64,000 nucleotides of DNA, from NCBI GenBank assembly GCA_002686945.1, contig NYYZ01000032.1:1-64000 (forward strand), given 5' to 3'. Shown piece by piece: positions 6,988 to 15,258 of the stretch. The position numbers were made by a program, and so were the translations under genes. This DNA comes from Planctomycetota bacterium. Lineage in GTDB: Bacteria > Planctomycetota > UBA1135 > GCA-002686595. The notes under the pieces were generated by a model, which saw only the letters and a list, made by a program, of their open reading frames with translations, searched no databases and had not been told where the DNA came from. Each line of letters begins with the position of its first letter. The stretch's first letter is position 1.

Positions 6988-8739
6988 CTAGAAAAGCCCC
7001 TCCACAAGCCCCTCTTCATCCAGATCCACGTCCTTGTAGGCCGGCTTCCTCCCTAGCCCCGGCATGGTCATGATCTTGCCCACATAGGCGATCACAAAGC
7101 CCGCGCCGGCTGCCAGGCGCAGGGCACGGATCGGCAGGGTGAATCCCGTGGGACGCCCCTTGAGGCCGGGGTCATGGGACAGTGAGTATTGGGTCTTGGC
7201 TACGCAAACCGGCAGGCAGCCACCACCCTGCTCCCCGATCTTCTGCAGTTGCGCAAGCGCCTCGGACTCAAACTGGATCCCGTCCGCCCCGTACTGATTC
7301 TGCGCCAAGATCTCGAGCTTCTCGATCAGGGGTGCCTCGGGGTCATAAAGGGGCTTTGGATTGGCCTGGCCGGATTCCGCCGCCTCGATGATTGCTCTTG
7401 CAATCTCCTCACCTCCGGCACCGCCCTTGGCATGCACCTCGGACAGGAACGCCCCGCAAGCCCCGCCGGCCAAGGCACGTTTCCGCACCAGTTCGAGTTC
7501 CTCATCGGTGTCGCTGGAAAAACGGTTGATAGCCACGACCACCGGAATCCCATGGGCCCGCACGTTGTCAAGCTGCGCATCCATGTTTGCACAGCCTTCT
7601 GCCAGGGCTTCCAGATCAGGGCGCATCAATTCCTCTGGAAGAGGTCGACCGGGCTTCACCTGGTAGCGTCCGGAGTGCATCTTGAGCGCACGCACAGTAG
7701 CCACCAACAAGGCCACCTTGGCCTGCATGCCACTTGCAGGCGACTTGATCGAGAAGAACTTCTCCGCTCCCATATCCGCACCGAAGCCACCTTCAGTGAC
7801 CACGTACTCGCAAAAGGTAGCGGCCACACGATCAGCAACCACCGAGGAGTTCCCATGGGCAATATTGGCGAAGGGACCCGTATGCACGAGCGCGGGGGTG
7901 CCCTCGGTGGTCTGCAGCAGCGTCGGATCCAGGGCCTTGGCCAGAATGGCCGCCATGGCCCCTGCCACGCCAATCTGCTCGGCTGTCACGGGCTGGCCCC
8001 CAAATGTCTCTGCCACAATGATGCGGCCCAGACGAGCGCGCATGTCGGGCAGGTCTCTCGCAAGCCCCAAGACCGCCATCACCTCACTGGCAGAGGTTAT
8101 CTCAAAGCCGCTTGTGCGCGGGACCCCGTTGAGTTTGCCGCCCAGTCCCACCTGAATCTCCCTCAGACATCGGTCGTTCACATCCACTACGCGCTTGATC
8201 AATATCCGCTCGGGATCAATCTCAAGGGGATTGTCCAGCAACACACTCGTGTCAAGCGCAGCAGCCATCAGATTGTGCGCTGCGGTGACAGCATGAAAAT
8301 CACCAGTCAAGTGCAAGTTGATGTCCTCCATGGGCAGAACCTGACTGTAGCCGCCCCCCGCCGCTCCGCCCTTCATGCCAAACACAGGCCCCATGGAAGG
8401 CTGACGAATCGTGGCAGCGGCACTCTTACCAAGGCGGTTGAGAGCCAATGACAAACCGATGGTGTGTACGGTCTTGCCCTCCCCCGCAGGCGTTGGCGTA
8501 ATCGCGGTGACCAGCACAAGCTTGGAATCTGCTGCGGGCGGTGCGAGCCCGACGCGATGATCCACCTTGGCCATGTAATGGCCGTAGGGTATGAGGCTCT
8601 CGGTGGAAACTCCCCATTTCGAAACCAATTCGAAGAGGGGGCTCAAATGCGCATTACGCGCGATCTCCAGGTCAGGTTGCATGCTCCAGGGTCTCGCTGT
8701 TGTTTCTGTCGCAGTGGGTCTGGCGACTTGAAGGCTCAC
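6988..8739 (-). CDS. fhs: Formate--tetrahydrofolate ligase (10-formyl-THF synthetase)
   Basis: 583 residues from a GTG at 8739, chosen because AGGAAGAA sits directly upstream; an internal ATG at 8682 would give 564 residues, closer to the usual family length of about 555-560, so the start is uncertain. It makes 10-formyl-THF from formate, THF and ATP for one-carbon metabolism. Key elements: P-loop-like TPTPAGEGKT, RQPSMGPVFGMKGGAAGGG, NLHLTGDFHAVTAAHNL, and the C-terminal GKIMTMPGLGRKPA. It is divergent from a MerR regulator; the two -10-like hexamers overlap at 8801-8810. No folD, purU or formate dehydrogenase lies alongside. Confidence 0.95.
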   Translation of the reverse strand: MSLQVARPTATETTARPWSMQPDLEIARNAHLSPLFELVSKWGVSTESLIPYGHYMAKVDHRVGLAPPAADSKLVLVTAITPTPAGEGKTVHTIGLSLALNRLGKSAAATIRQPSMGPVFGMKGGAAGGGYSQVLPMEDINLHLTGDFHAVTAAHNLMAAALDTSVLLDNPLEIDPERILIKRVVDVNDRCLREIQVGLGGKLNGVPRTSGFEITSASEVMAVLGLARDLPDMRARLGRIIVAETFGGQPVTAEQIGVAGAMAAILAKALDPTLLQTTEGTPALVHTGPFANIAHGNSSVVADRVAATFCEYVVTEGGFGADMGAEKFFSIKSPASGMQAKVALLVATVRALKMHSGRYQVKPGRPLPEELMRPDLEALAEGCANMDAQLDNVRAHGIPVVVAINRFSSDTDEELELVRKRALAGGACGAFLSEVHAKGGAGGEEIARAIIEAAESGQANPKPLYDPEAPLIEKLEILAQNQYGADGIQFESEALAQLQKIGEQGGGCLPVCVAKTQYSLSHDPGLKGRPTGFTLPIRALRLAAGAGFVIAYVGKIMTMPGLGRKPAYKDVDLDEEGLVEGLF

Positions 8740-8772
8740 TTCTTCCTAAGGATATGGATTCGAGGAATGGGG

Positions 8773-8789
8773 CCCGCCGATTGGGCGGG
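8773..8789. repeat. Short dyad in the fhs/merR intergenic region
   Basis: CCCGCC-GATTG-GGCGGG is a perfect 6-bp inverted repeat with a 5-nt centre, inside the leader of fhs. It could be an operator or an mRNA hairpin close to the fhs start. No T-tract follows, so a terminator is unlikely. Confidence 0.35.
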
Positions 8790-8800
8790 TTGGACCCAGG

Positions 8801-8810
8801 AGTGTACCAT
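8801..8810. promoter_or_regulatory. Overlapping divergent -10 elements of fhs and merR
   Basis: AGTGTACCAT reads TACCAT toward merR (8805-8810) and TACACT toward fhs (8806-8801), so the two hexamers share the central TA. The same arrangement recurs at 28012-28021 and, more tightly, at 30901-30907. Confidence 0.4.
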
Positions 8811-8884
8811 TGGAGAGCCCTAACATTCACTCCACCGGGCCCGCTGCTCCCACCCACAGCAAGATGAAAGAAAATCCAGGACTT

Positions 8885-9337
8885 ATGAAGATCGGGGACT
8901 TTGCCCGGGCCGCAGACACAAATCTCCGAACCCTTCGTTATTACGAAGAGCTTGACCTGCTCGAACCCAGCAGGCGTTCGGAGGGAGGCTTCCGTTATTT
9001 TCGCACAGTGGACCTGAACCGGGTGCGCCTGATCCAGACCCTACAAGGCCTCGGCATGTCCCTGGAGGACATCGGCGAGTTGATCTCCCTCCGCAAGATA
9101 GAAGGAGACCATTCGGCAATCATGACCCAGGTCACGCAATCCCTGCATCGGCAGGAGGACCTGATCGAGAAACGCCAGAATCAACTGGCTGACCTGCGCG
9201 CTGCAATCAATGAGGCCCTGCTCAAACTCAAGACCTGCGCTGCCTGCGAGCACACTCCCTGCGAAGACAACAACTGGTGCGAGCCCTGTGTCCTGACCGA
9301 ACGCTCTCTGCCCAGGGCCCTGAGCGCCCTGTTCTAG
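8885..9337 (+). CDS. MerR-family regulator with a C-terminal cysteine cluster
   Basis: 150 residues from ATG 8885, preferred because CCAGGA lies 4 nt upstream and MKIGDFARAA is the usual MerR start; ATG 8864 would add seven residues. The winged-helix part is clear: LRTLRYYEELDLLEPSRRSEGGFRYF and LQGLGMSLEDIGELISL. A coiled dimerisation helix follows (about 80-120). The C-terminus has five Cys in CAACEHTPCEDNNWCEPC (C-x2-C-x4-C-x6-C-x2-C), which could bind metal or an Fe-S cluster, or sense redox. Divergent from fhs and 79 nt upstream of a cysteine desulfurase, so it may control one or both. Confidence 0.85.
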   Translation: MKIGDFARAADTNLRTLRYYEELDLLEPSRRSEGGFRYFRTVDLNRVRLIQTLQGLGMSLEDIGELISLRKIEGDHSAIMTQVTQSLHRQEDLIEKRQNQLADLRAAINEALLKLKTCAACEHTPCEDNNWCEPCVLTERSLPRALSALF

Positions 9338-9416
9338 ACTGTTTCGCACAAAGTGCCCTGCTGGCTCGGCAGCAAGCCACAACTACAAGCCTGTCATCTG
9401 ATCAACCCCCCCTACG

Positions 9417-10577
9417 GTGAAGACTGTCTACCTGGACCATAACGCCACGACTCCGTTGGCCCCTCAAGTTGCCGCGGCCATGATCGAGGTCCTGCAGGAA
9501 GCCTGGCACAACCCCAGCGCGCGCTATCCCCGGGCAAAACAACTGGCAACCAGGATCGAGCAGGCTCGAGCACAAGTGGCACGCCTCGCGGGGGTAGCAG
9601 CCAGCCAGGTCGTCTTTACCTCCGGGGGCAGCGAGGCCATCGGCACGGCATTTCTAAGCGCAGAACTGTGGGGCCGCGACCTGGCCGAGACACCCCCCCA
9701 GGTTGCCCTCTCCACTGTGGAACACCCCGCGGTCAAAGCCTACGCCAGCGCATTGGAGGAAAGGGGTTGGGATGCGGTATCCATCCCGGTCAAGGAAACC
9801 GGGGCCCTGGACCGCAAGCGCCTCTCCGAGACCCTCGAACGGGGTCCCTGCTTCGTTTCTTTGCAAACGGTCAACAACGAGACCGGTGTTATCTGCGATC
9901 TGGAGGGGATCGGCGACGAGATACATCGAGCCGAAGGTCTCTTGCACTTGGACGCAGTACAAGTGCCGGGGAAAATCTCCTTGGACACCGAGTCCTGGGG
10001 CGCCGACTACCTCTCCCTGGCTGCTCACAAATTCAATGGCCCCAAGCGCATCGGCGCCATAATCGTGAAAGAGGGCGCGCCCTTCACCCCGTTGATGCTG
10101 GGGGGCGGCCAGGAAAATGGGCGCCGCGCAGGAACCCTGAACACCGCCAGCATCATTGGCATGGGGGTCGCAGCGGAGTTGGCCCTCAAGCGCGTGACCG
10201 ATGGCACATCGAACCAGCAGATGGCCGCGCGGCAGCAGCGTCTGGAGAGCGCTCTGCTCGAGGGCATCGATGGGGCACGGATCAACGGATCCGAGGCTCC
10301 CCGGGTGAGCGCCACCACCAGCTTGACCGTGCCGGGAATCGAAGCCCACCTGATCCTGTCCTATCTCGACACTCTGGGTATCGAGGCCTCCGCGGGTTCC
10401 GCCTGCAGCGCGGACCGGGTGGCACCCTCACCGATCCTGCTCGCCATGGGGCGCTCCGAAGATGAGGCCTCGTGCACTCTGCGCCTGTCTCAAGGGCCGG
10501 GGACCACTGACGAGGAGATCGAGCGAGTGATCGCCGGGGTCTTGGAGGCGACGCTGACTCTGAAGGCTCTTTCCTAG
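9417..10577 (+). CDS. Cysteine desulfurase (NifS/IscS family)
   Basis: 386 residues from GTG 9417. It moves sulfur from cysteine to a persulfide for Fe-S cluster, thiouridine or related synthesis; homologues can also release selenium from selenocysteine. The PLP lysine is Lys205 in SLAAHKFNGPK, with His103 (VEHPAVKAY) and Asp179 (HLDAVQ) as cofactor residues. The persulfide Cys is Cys330 in SAGSACSAD. The loop before it has no long insertion beyond the family's group I pattern, but I cannot assign IscS versus NifS. No iscU/sufU, rather a MerR gene upstream; it may be co-transcribed with merR (79-nt gap). Confidence 0.93.
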   Translation: MKTVYLDHNATTPLAPQVAAAMIEVLQEAWHNPSARYPRAKQLATRIEQARAQVARLAGVAASQVVFTSGGSEAIGTAFLSAELWGRDLAETPPQVALSTVEHPAVKAYASALEERGWDAVSIPVKETGALDRKRLSETLERGPCFVSLQTVNNETGVICDLEGIGDEIHRAEGLLHLDAVQVPGKISLDTESWGADYLSLAAHKFNGPKRIGAIIVKEGAPFTPLMLGGGQENGRRAGTLNTASIIGMGVAAELALKRVTDGTSNQQMAARQQRLESALLEGIDGARINGSEAPRVSATTSLTVPGIEAHLILSYLDTLGIEASAGSACSADRVAPSPILLAMGRSEDEASCTLRLSQGPGTTDEEIERVIAGVLEATLTLKALS

Positions 10578-10579
10578 GA

Positions 10580-10849
10580 TCAACCACAAGGAGATTGATC
10601 GAGAGACCAGCCGAGTGCATCCGACCGAGCCGGTCGGGTTGGCGTATCTGACCCTGCTCGTAGTTGGCAAATAGAAGTTCCTTCACTACAGCCAGCGCCT
10701 GGGGAAGCACATCAACTCGTCCCCCTTCCTGGACTGCCTGTAGCGCGAGCAGGCCGGATTTCCACATCCAAAGGGGCCAGTACCCCTCAGGGTAACCCTG
10801 AGCCTTGTCGATGACCCTCTGGGACGCCCACGTCCGCTATCGCCTGCGG
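10580..10849 (-). pseudogene. Possible gene remnant on the minus strand
   Basis: This 322-nt gap between the desulfurase and the next gene has no normal gene, but the minus strand has an open, protein-like frame. It reads RVIDKAQGYPEGYWPLW, then MWKSGLLALQAVQEGGR, then VKELLFANYEQGQIRQPDRL, then MHSAGLSINLLVVDPRK. Its protein character stops exactly where it enters the antisense of the desulfurase. It has no proper start region (an in-frame stop lies just upstream) and no stop of its own before the desulfurase. I recognise no family. It could be the truncated remnant of a larger gene or chance. It contains one copy of a 20-nt repeat (10768-10787). Confidence 0.25.
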
Positions 10850-10899
10850 AAAGACCCCGATCCCGCTACCCTACCGAACCCGCCAATCCCAAACGCCCC

Positions 10900-11445
10900 A
10901 TGCCTCAAGCCCTTCGGACCATCTGCATCAAGAAAAAAGGCCTCTGGAATCGCACGCACCTGTTGAGCGACGAAGAGGGCCAGCCCCTGGGAACCCTCAG
11001 CGTGAGCCGCAATCGCTGGGGCATGGTGGTGGCCGGAGAGTACCGCCCTGAGGCTGGCGAGGTGCTACGCATCAGACGCGATCCGGGCCTTTTGCGAGGC
11101 CAGTTTTCTCTCTGGAGCGAAGACGGGGAGTGGCTTGGCTCCAGCCTGCGCTGGGCATTCCTTAGACGCCAGATCGATATCTGGACTGGCAGCAAGCCTT
11201 TCCGAATCGTGCCTGCACGGGGGTTTGGCAGGGGTTGGCGAGTGATCGCCACCAAGACAGGGGAGGCGGCTTCAATCAAGCTCGGTCTGGGTTCGACCCA
11301 GATCCAGCAACTGCGCAAAATCAACTTTGAGTTGCTGCTCTTCGCCCACTTCTTGGGCAGCCTGACCACCTACGAGTGCTTCTGGCCCACGGCCATGGAC
11401 GCTGAAGAGCGAGGCACTGCAGGCCCCAAGCCTGCCCAGGCCTGA
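10900..11445 (+). CDS. Hypothetical protein, beta-rich
   Basis: 181 residues. I do not recognise it with confidence. The sequence is rich in short beta-like strands with alternating basic and aromatic residues (GTLSVSRNRWGMVVAGEY, LRGQFSLWSEDGEWLGSSLR, KPFRIVPARGFGRGWRVIA), which distantly recalls tubby-like/LURP-one folds, and ends in a hydrophobic segment NFELLLFAHFLGSLTTYECF. No signal peptide. A TACCCT hexamer sits 27 nt upstream. The tail DAEERGTAGPKPAQA looks disordered. Coding is supported by start position and clean amino-acid composition. Confidence 0.6.
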   Translation: MPQALRTICIKKKGLWNRTHLLSDEEGQPLGTLSVSRNRWGMVVAGEYRPEAGEVLRIRRDPGLLRGQFSLWSEDGEWLGSSLRWAFLRRQIDIWTGSKPFRIVPARGFGRGWRVIATKTGEAASIKLGLGSTQIQQLRKINFELLLFAHFLGSLTTYECFWPTAMDAEERGTAGPKPAQA

Positions 11446-11543
11446 CTCCCGCTGGCAACAAATCCCGACCAGATGGAAGTTATCTCCCAAAAAGTCGTCC
11501 AACCCATCCTCCAAAGGCCCCTTCTGCCCTCCTTCATCCCATC

Positions 11544-13505
11544 ATGCGACCGATTGTTGTTCTAGGCCTAGTGCTTGCCGCTGTGGCGGCCCTCTTTTTC
11601 GCCTTCCAGGAAGGTCCCGCCCCCGCTCCCGACGCCCTTGGGGGAACCAACACCTCCAATGCGGGAGAGGGTGACACACCCTCCGACCCCACTGAACTCG
11701 AAGGCGAGACGATCAACAAGCGTGAGCAGATAGAGGCCCGCACCGATGCGGTCGATCTGGAGACCCCCACAGCCGCGCCCACCAAAGCCGGGCTGACCGG
11801 GATCATCGTCGGTCCTGACGAGAAGCCCCTCAAGGATGCACGGGTTGTACTCACCCGTCACGGAACGACCTCGGCGCTCTTCATCGATCCCACGGAAGTC
11901 GATCGAAGTCGCGACAAGACAACCAAGACAAACGGCTCGGGGCAGTATTCCTTCACCAGGGTCGAGGCCTTCGATCGCTACGCCCTTCTGATTTCACACC
12001 CAGAGTTCGCTCCCCTCGAAGAAGGAGGAATCGTTGTGGTCGAAGGTGAACTGAACGAATTGCACCCAATTCAGCTCAACAAGGGCGTGACCCTCAGTGG
12101 GGTTGTGCGGGACAGCGCGGGCAACACGGTTCCCAGGGCCGAACTGATCCTGGGCCAAATGGCCTTGGCTATCGGTGGAGGCACTGACCCCAACTCACTC
12201 ACAGTCGTGGCTGATGACATGGGCGAGTACGAATTCAAGAACCTGGCCAAAGGCAACTTCGTTCTGCAGGTCCAAGCAGATGGTTATGGGCAGGTGACCC
12301 TCTCACAAATCCATGTGGCTGGCGATGGGGACATGACCCGCGACATCACCCTGGATCTGGCCATGGCCCTCGGTGGCGTGGTCACTGACGAGAACGGCGT
12401 GCCACTCAAGGATGTCAAGGTCACGGCCTACTCGATCGGCAACCGCGAGAATCGCACCCAGACCCAGGCCCAAACCAACGCCAAGGGCGAATTCGTGATG
12501 CACACTGTGCCCGCCGGGCACTACACCCTACGCGCCCAGGCGACGGGCTTCCGTATCGGGCAAGTGGCCCGAGCTGAGGCGGGAGAGATGCACCTGCAAA
12601 TCGCTCTGATGAGCCTGCCCAAGGTCAGTGGACAGGTGGTGGATGCTGCAACTGGCAAGCCTCTCCGGCGTTTCTCTGTCTCCCTTCGCCACGCGGGGGC
12701 GGACACGATCAACACAGTACGCATCGGCAAGCCCATCTCCTTTACGGACGAGCAGGGCCGCTTCAGTTTGCCTTGCCCCAAGGCAGGCAACTTCATGGTC
12801 GAAGCAGATGCCCCCGACCACGCATCCAGCCTTTCGGATGTGTTCACCATTGCTGATAGCCAGGAACTCAGCGGGATTACCGTGCATTGCACCAAGGGTG
12901 GCGGCATCAAGGGCATCGTTATGGACAGCAATGGCAAGCCCGTAGCTCAGGTCAAGATCACCACCCGCGACGACCGGTGGACCGGCAGTGACTTTGACAT
13001 CTCCCTGGGCACGTTCCCGGGCATCGCCACGGTCAAGACCAGCCGCACGAACTCCCGCGGCGAGTTCTCCATCGATGGTCTTACCCCCACCATTTATCTG
13101 GTTGAGATCGAACACAAACAGTTCGCCGGCGCCGCAGTGCGCAACGTGATCGTGACCGAGGCCGTAGCCGTGGACCTGGGCGAGCGTGTTCTGGCCCGTG
13201 GCGCCATGGTGAGCGGCACCGTGCGCAGCCCAAGTGGTTCAGTCCTACCCGGCAGCGTGGTGACCATGATGCTGCAGCCCGCCGCTGATGAGTTCCCCGC
13301 ACGCTACACCGCCAAAGCCAACAAGGAAGGTCGCTTCCGCATCACAAATACCCGCCCGGGCACGTACTGGATCCACGCCACGCGCCCCATCCGCGGCGGG
13401 GGCAACCCCTTCGCCCACTCCAGCGACATCCAGAACACGCGCCGACGAATCACCGTTGGCGATGGTCAGGATCTCCAGGGGCAAGATTTCGACCTGGCGA
13501 ACTGA
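11544..13505 (+). CDS. Secreted/anchored protein with tandem carboxypeptidase-regulatory-like domains
   Basis: 653 residues. An N-terminal hydrophobic anchor (residues 5-22) is followed by a low-complexity acidic/Thr-rich linker, then five or six repeats of an Ig-like beta sandwich of the CarboxypepD_reg type. The repeat start recurs as GIIVGPDEKPLKDARV, GVVRDSAGNTVPRAEL, GVVTDENGVPLKDVKV, GQVVDAATGKPLRRFSV, GIVMDSNGKPVAQVKI and GTVRSPSGSVLPGSVV; typical repeat ends are 'GxYxxxLxA'. These domains are structural or binding modules on the cell surface; no catalytic domain is visible. A shorter paralogue lies at 21227. A 23-bp inverted repeat follows the stop. Confidence 0.82.
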   Translation: MRPIVVLGLVLAAVAALFFAFQEGPAPAPDALGGTNTSNAGEGDTPSDPTELEGETINKREQIEARTDAVDLETPTAAPTKAGLTGIIVGPDEKPLKDARVVLTRHGTTSALFIDPTEVDRSRDKTTKTNGSGQYSFTRVEAFDRYALLISHPEFAPLEEGGIVVVEGELNELHPIQLNKGVTLSGVVRDSAGNTVPRAELILGQMALAIGGGTDPNSLTVVADDMGEYEFKNLAKGNFVLQVQADGYGQVTLSQIHVAGDGDMTRDITLDLAMALGGVVTDENGVPLKDVKVTAYSIGNRENRTQTQAQTNAKGEFVMHTVPAGHYTLRAQATGFRIGQVARAEAGEMHLQIALMSLPKVSGQVVDAATGKPLRRFSVSLRHAGADTINTVRIGKPISFTDEQGRFSLPCPKAGNFMVEADAPDHASSLSDVFTIADSQELSGITVHCTKGGGIKGIVMDSNGKPVAQVKITTRDDRWTGSDFDISLGTFPGIATVKTSRTNSRGEFSIDGLTPTIYLVEIEHKQFAGAAVRNVIVTEAVAVDLGERVLARGAMVSGTVRSPSGSVLPGSVVTMMLQPAADEFPARYTAKANKEGRFRITNTRPGTYWIHATRPIRGGGNPFAHSSDIQNTRRRITVGDGQDLQGQDFDLAN

Positions 13506-13544
13506 GTCCGTCAGCCGCGAAACCACTCGTACGCTAGCAGGCAA

Positions 13545-13617
13545 GAAACCACCACACTCAACCTGGGGCCAAAGGCCCTGCAAGTTCTTCGGGACCCAGG
13601 TTGAGTGTGGTGGTTTC
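13545..13617. repeat. 23-bp perfect inverted repeat between genes
   Basis: Arms at 13545-13567 and 13595-13617 are exact reverse complements (arm starts GAAACCACCACACTC), separated by 27 nt. A smaller stem, GGGCC-AAA-GGCCC (13566-13578), is nested at the inner edge of arm 1. An extra 9-nt copy, CGAAACCAC at 13518-13526, can also pair with arm 2, giving two alternative hairpins. No T-tract follows on either strand, so it is not a plain intrinsic terminator. Confidence 0.8.
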
Positions 13618-13650
13618 GTACCTTGTATCGTACGGCCGGATTCAGCACCC

Positions 13651-14376
13651 ATGCCCCACACTCCCCAGCAACTCGGCGCCTACCTCACAGAGCAGGCAGG
13701 CCTGACAGTAAGGGTGACCCTCACGAGGGCCATGAGCCAACCCGTACGAGGACAACGCAAAGGTGACCAATGGGACCTGCGCCTGCACCAGGCGTTTGCC
13801 CAGGCGCCCGAGGATGTGCTCGCGAACCTGGCTCGCTGGCTACGCAACGGGCGTCGCTCCAAGCGTGCCTGCGAGGGCCTCGATCAATGGCTCGAAGAGA
13901 CGATCTACTCCAAACGGATCCGGCGCAGGGCACCGCTCCGATCCGGACAGGGAGAGACCTATGACCTGAATGAACTGGCCCACGACCTCTGGGAAGGCTT
14001 CCTTGAATCGAGCCTGGCACCGGACAAACGCCCTCACCTGGAGTGGGGCCTGCGCCGAGCCAGTCGTTCCCGCGGCAGCCTGCGCCTCGGATCCTGGGAC
14101 GCCCAGACCAACCGCGTGCGCCTGCATCCGGTGCTGGATGATCCCGGTGTACCTGCTTGGTTCGTGAGGACAGTCCTGGTCCACGAACTCCTGCACGCTG
14201 CCCATCCACCCATCCGCGACCAGGCCGGCCGTTGGTGTCCCCATCACCCCGAGTTCCGCCAGCGTGAACGGTCCTGGCCCGACCATCAGAAGGCCCAGGC
14301 CTATGAGCGAAAACACCTTCCCCGCCTGGTGCGCGCGGCACGCTCCCTGGCACGAATCCGGCAGGAGGGGGCTTAG
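13651..14376 (+). CDS. SprT-like zinc metalloprotease
   Basis: 241 residues from ATG 13651; the frame is open further upstream but that part lies inside the inverted repeat and the preceding gene. The metalloprotease motif is HELLHAAHPP, with zinc ligands His178 and His182, catalytic Glu179 and a probable third ligand His185. A second His pair occurs in CPHHPEFRQRE. The family includes SprT/Spartan proteins, some of which cut DNA-protein crosslinks; others have unknown targets. The N-terminal half (about 40-130) is helical and basic. Its TAG overlaps the stop of the convergent CpsD-like gene by 4 nt. Confidence 0.8.
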   Translation: MPHTPQQLGAYLTEQAGLTVRVTLTRAMSQPVRGQRKGDQWDLRLHQAFAQAPEDVLANLARWLRNGRRSKRACEGLDQWLEETIYSKRIRRRAPLRSGQGETYDLNELAHDLWEGFLESSLAPDKRPHLEWGLRRASRSRGSLRLGSWDAQTNRVRLHPVLDDPGVPAWFVRTVLVHELLHAAHPPIRDQAGRWCPHHPEFRQRERSWPDHQKAQAYERKHLPRLVRAARSLARIRQEGA

Positions 14377-15095
14377 TAGTCGCCGGTGGTGTCCGGCTCT
14401 TCCGCACCGGTCAGACAAGTGCCAAGCACATTGCCACCGAGAGACTCAAGCACATTGATCGTCTGCTGCACAAATTGCCGCGGCGTCGATCCCAAGCGCA
14501 CGACCATCAGAATTCCGTCGGCCATGGCACCGAGCAGCGAAGCGTCGGAAACTCCAGCAGCTGCCGGGGTATCGATCAACACGTAGGAATAGTTTTGTCG
14601 CAGTTTGTCCAGCACCGTGCGCATGCGGTCGGAACCGAGCAGCTGACTTGGATTCTTGGGCAGGGTTCCAGCACCAAGAATCGAGACGCCCGGAACCGAA
14701 GTGGCACGCACAGCGTTGTCCAGAGAAACACCACCCGCGAGGAGATCCGCCAGACCCTTACGCAAGGGAAGACCGAGGCTCTTTTCAATGGAGGGCTGGT
14801 GCAGATCCGCGTCTACCACCAGTACCTGGATCCCGGGCAATTCGGTCATCGCTGCTGCCAGATTCATGGTCGCAACGGTCTTGCCCTCACCGCGCAAGGC
14901 GCTGGTCAGGACCAGGGTGTGAGAGGCTCCGTCGGGATTGAGGGCTTGGATCGAGTTGCGCAGCACGCGAAATTGCTCGGCCTGCTGGGAGCGAGGCGCG
15001 GTAATTACGCACAGCTCTTCGCCGGTCACAGGCACACCCAGGGACTCTTCAGGCTGAGGGACAGCCAGTACGTCTGATGATTTGGTCGAAGGCAT
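14373..15095 (-). CDS. CpsD/CapB-type ATPase (BY-kinase-like), orphan
   Basis: 240 residues with the deviant Walker A of the polysaccharide co-polymerase kinase family, SALRGEGKT (65-73, Lys72), Walker A' VLVVDADLHQP (91-101) and Walker B YVLIDTPAA. The approach helix AEQFRVLRNSIQ is typical (family: 'EafRxLRtnI'). BY-kinases autophosphorylate a C-terminal Tyr cluster and control capsule or exopolysaccharide export. Here the tail ends EPDTTGDY with only one Tyr, and no Wzz-like membrane activator, Wza or glycosyltransferase is adjacent, so it could instead be a partitioning-type regulator. The usual Arg of Walker A' (DADLRRP) is His. Confidence 0.83.
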   Translation of the reverse strand: MPSTKSSDVLAVPQPEESLGVPVTGEELCVITAPRSQQAEQFRVLRNSIQALNPDGASHTLVLTSALRGEGKTVATMNLAAAMTELPGIQVLVVDADLHQPSIEKSLGLPLRKGLADLLAGGVSLDNAVRATSVPGVSILGAGTLPKNPSQLLGSDRMRTVLDKLRQNYSYVLIDTPAAAGVSDASLLGAMADGILMVVRLGSTPRQFVQQTINVLESLGGNVLGTCLTGAEEPDTTGDY

Positions 15096-15258
15096 AGGAT
15101 CTTCCTTAGGCTTCCATCGGCGAGGCAGGCCACATACCGCAACTGGAAACCAGCCATTTCTGCACCTTGGGAGGCCAGCCTAGGCCCATATGGCGCAGAT
15201 TGAAGCTGCAAAAGGGAATCCAGGCCCGTTCTTTCGATCCAATTCCCCTCTTCCAGCC

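Noticed and set aside
7189..8451. Long open frame (420 codons) on the plus strand
   Set aside because: It is antisense to fhs, whose protein is unmistakable; the antisense translation is His/Gln-rich without any domain.
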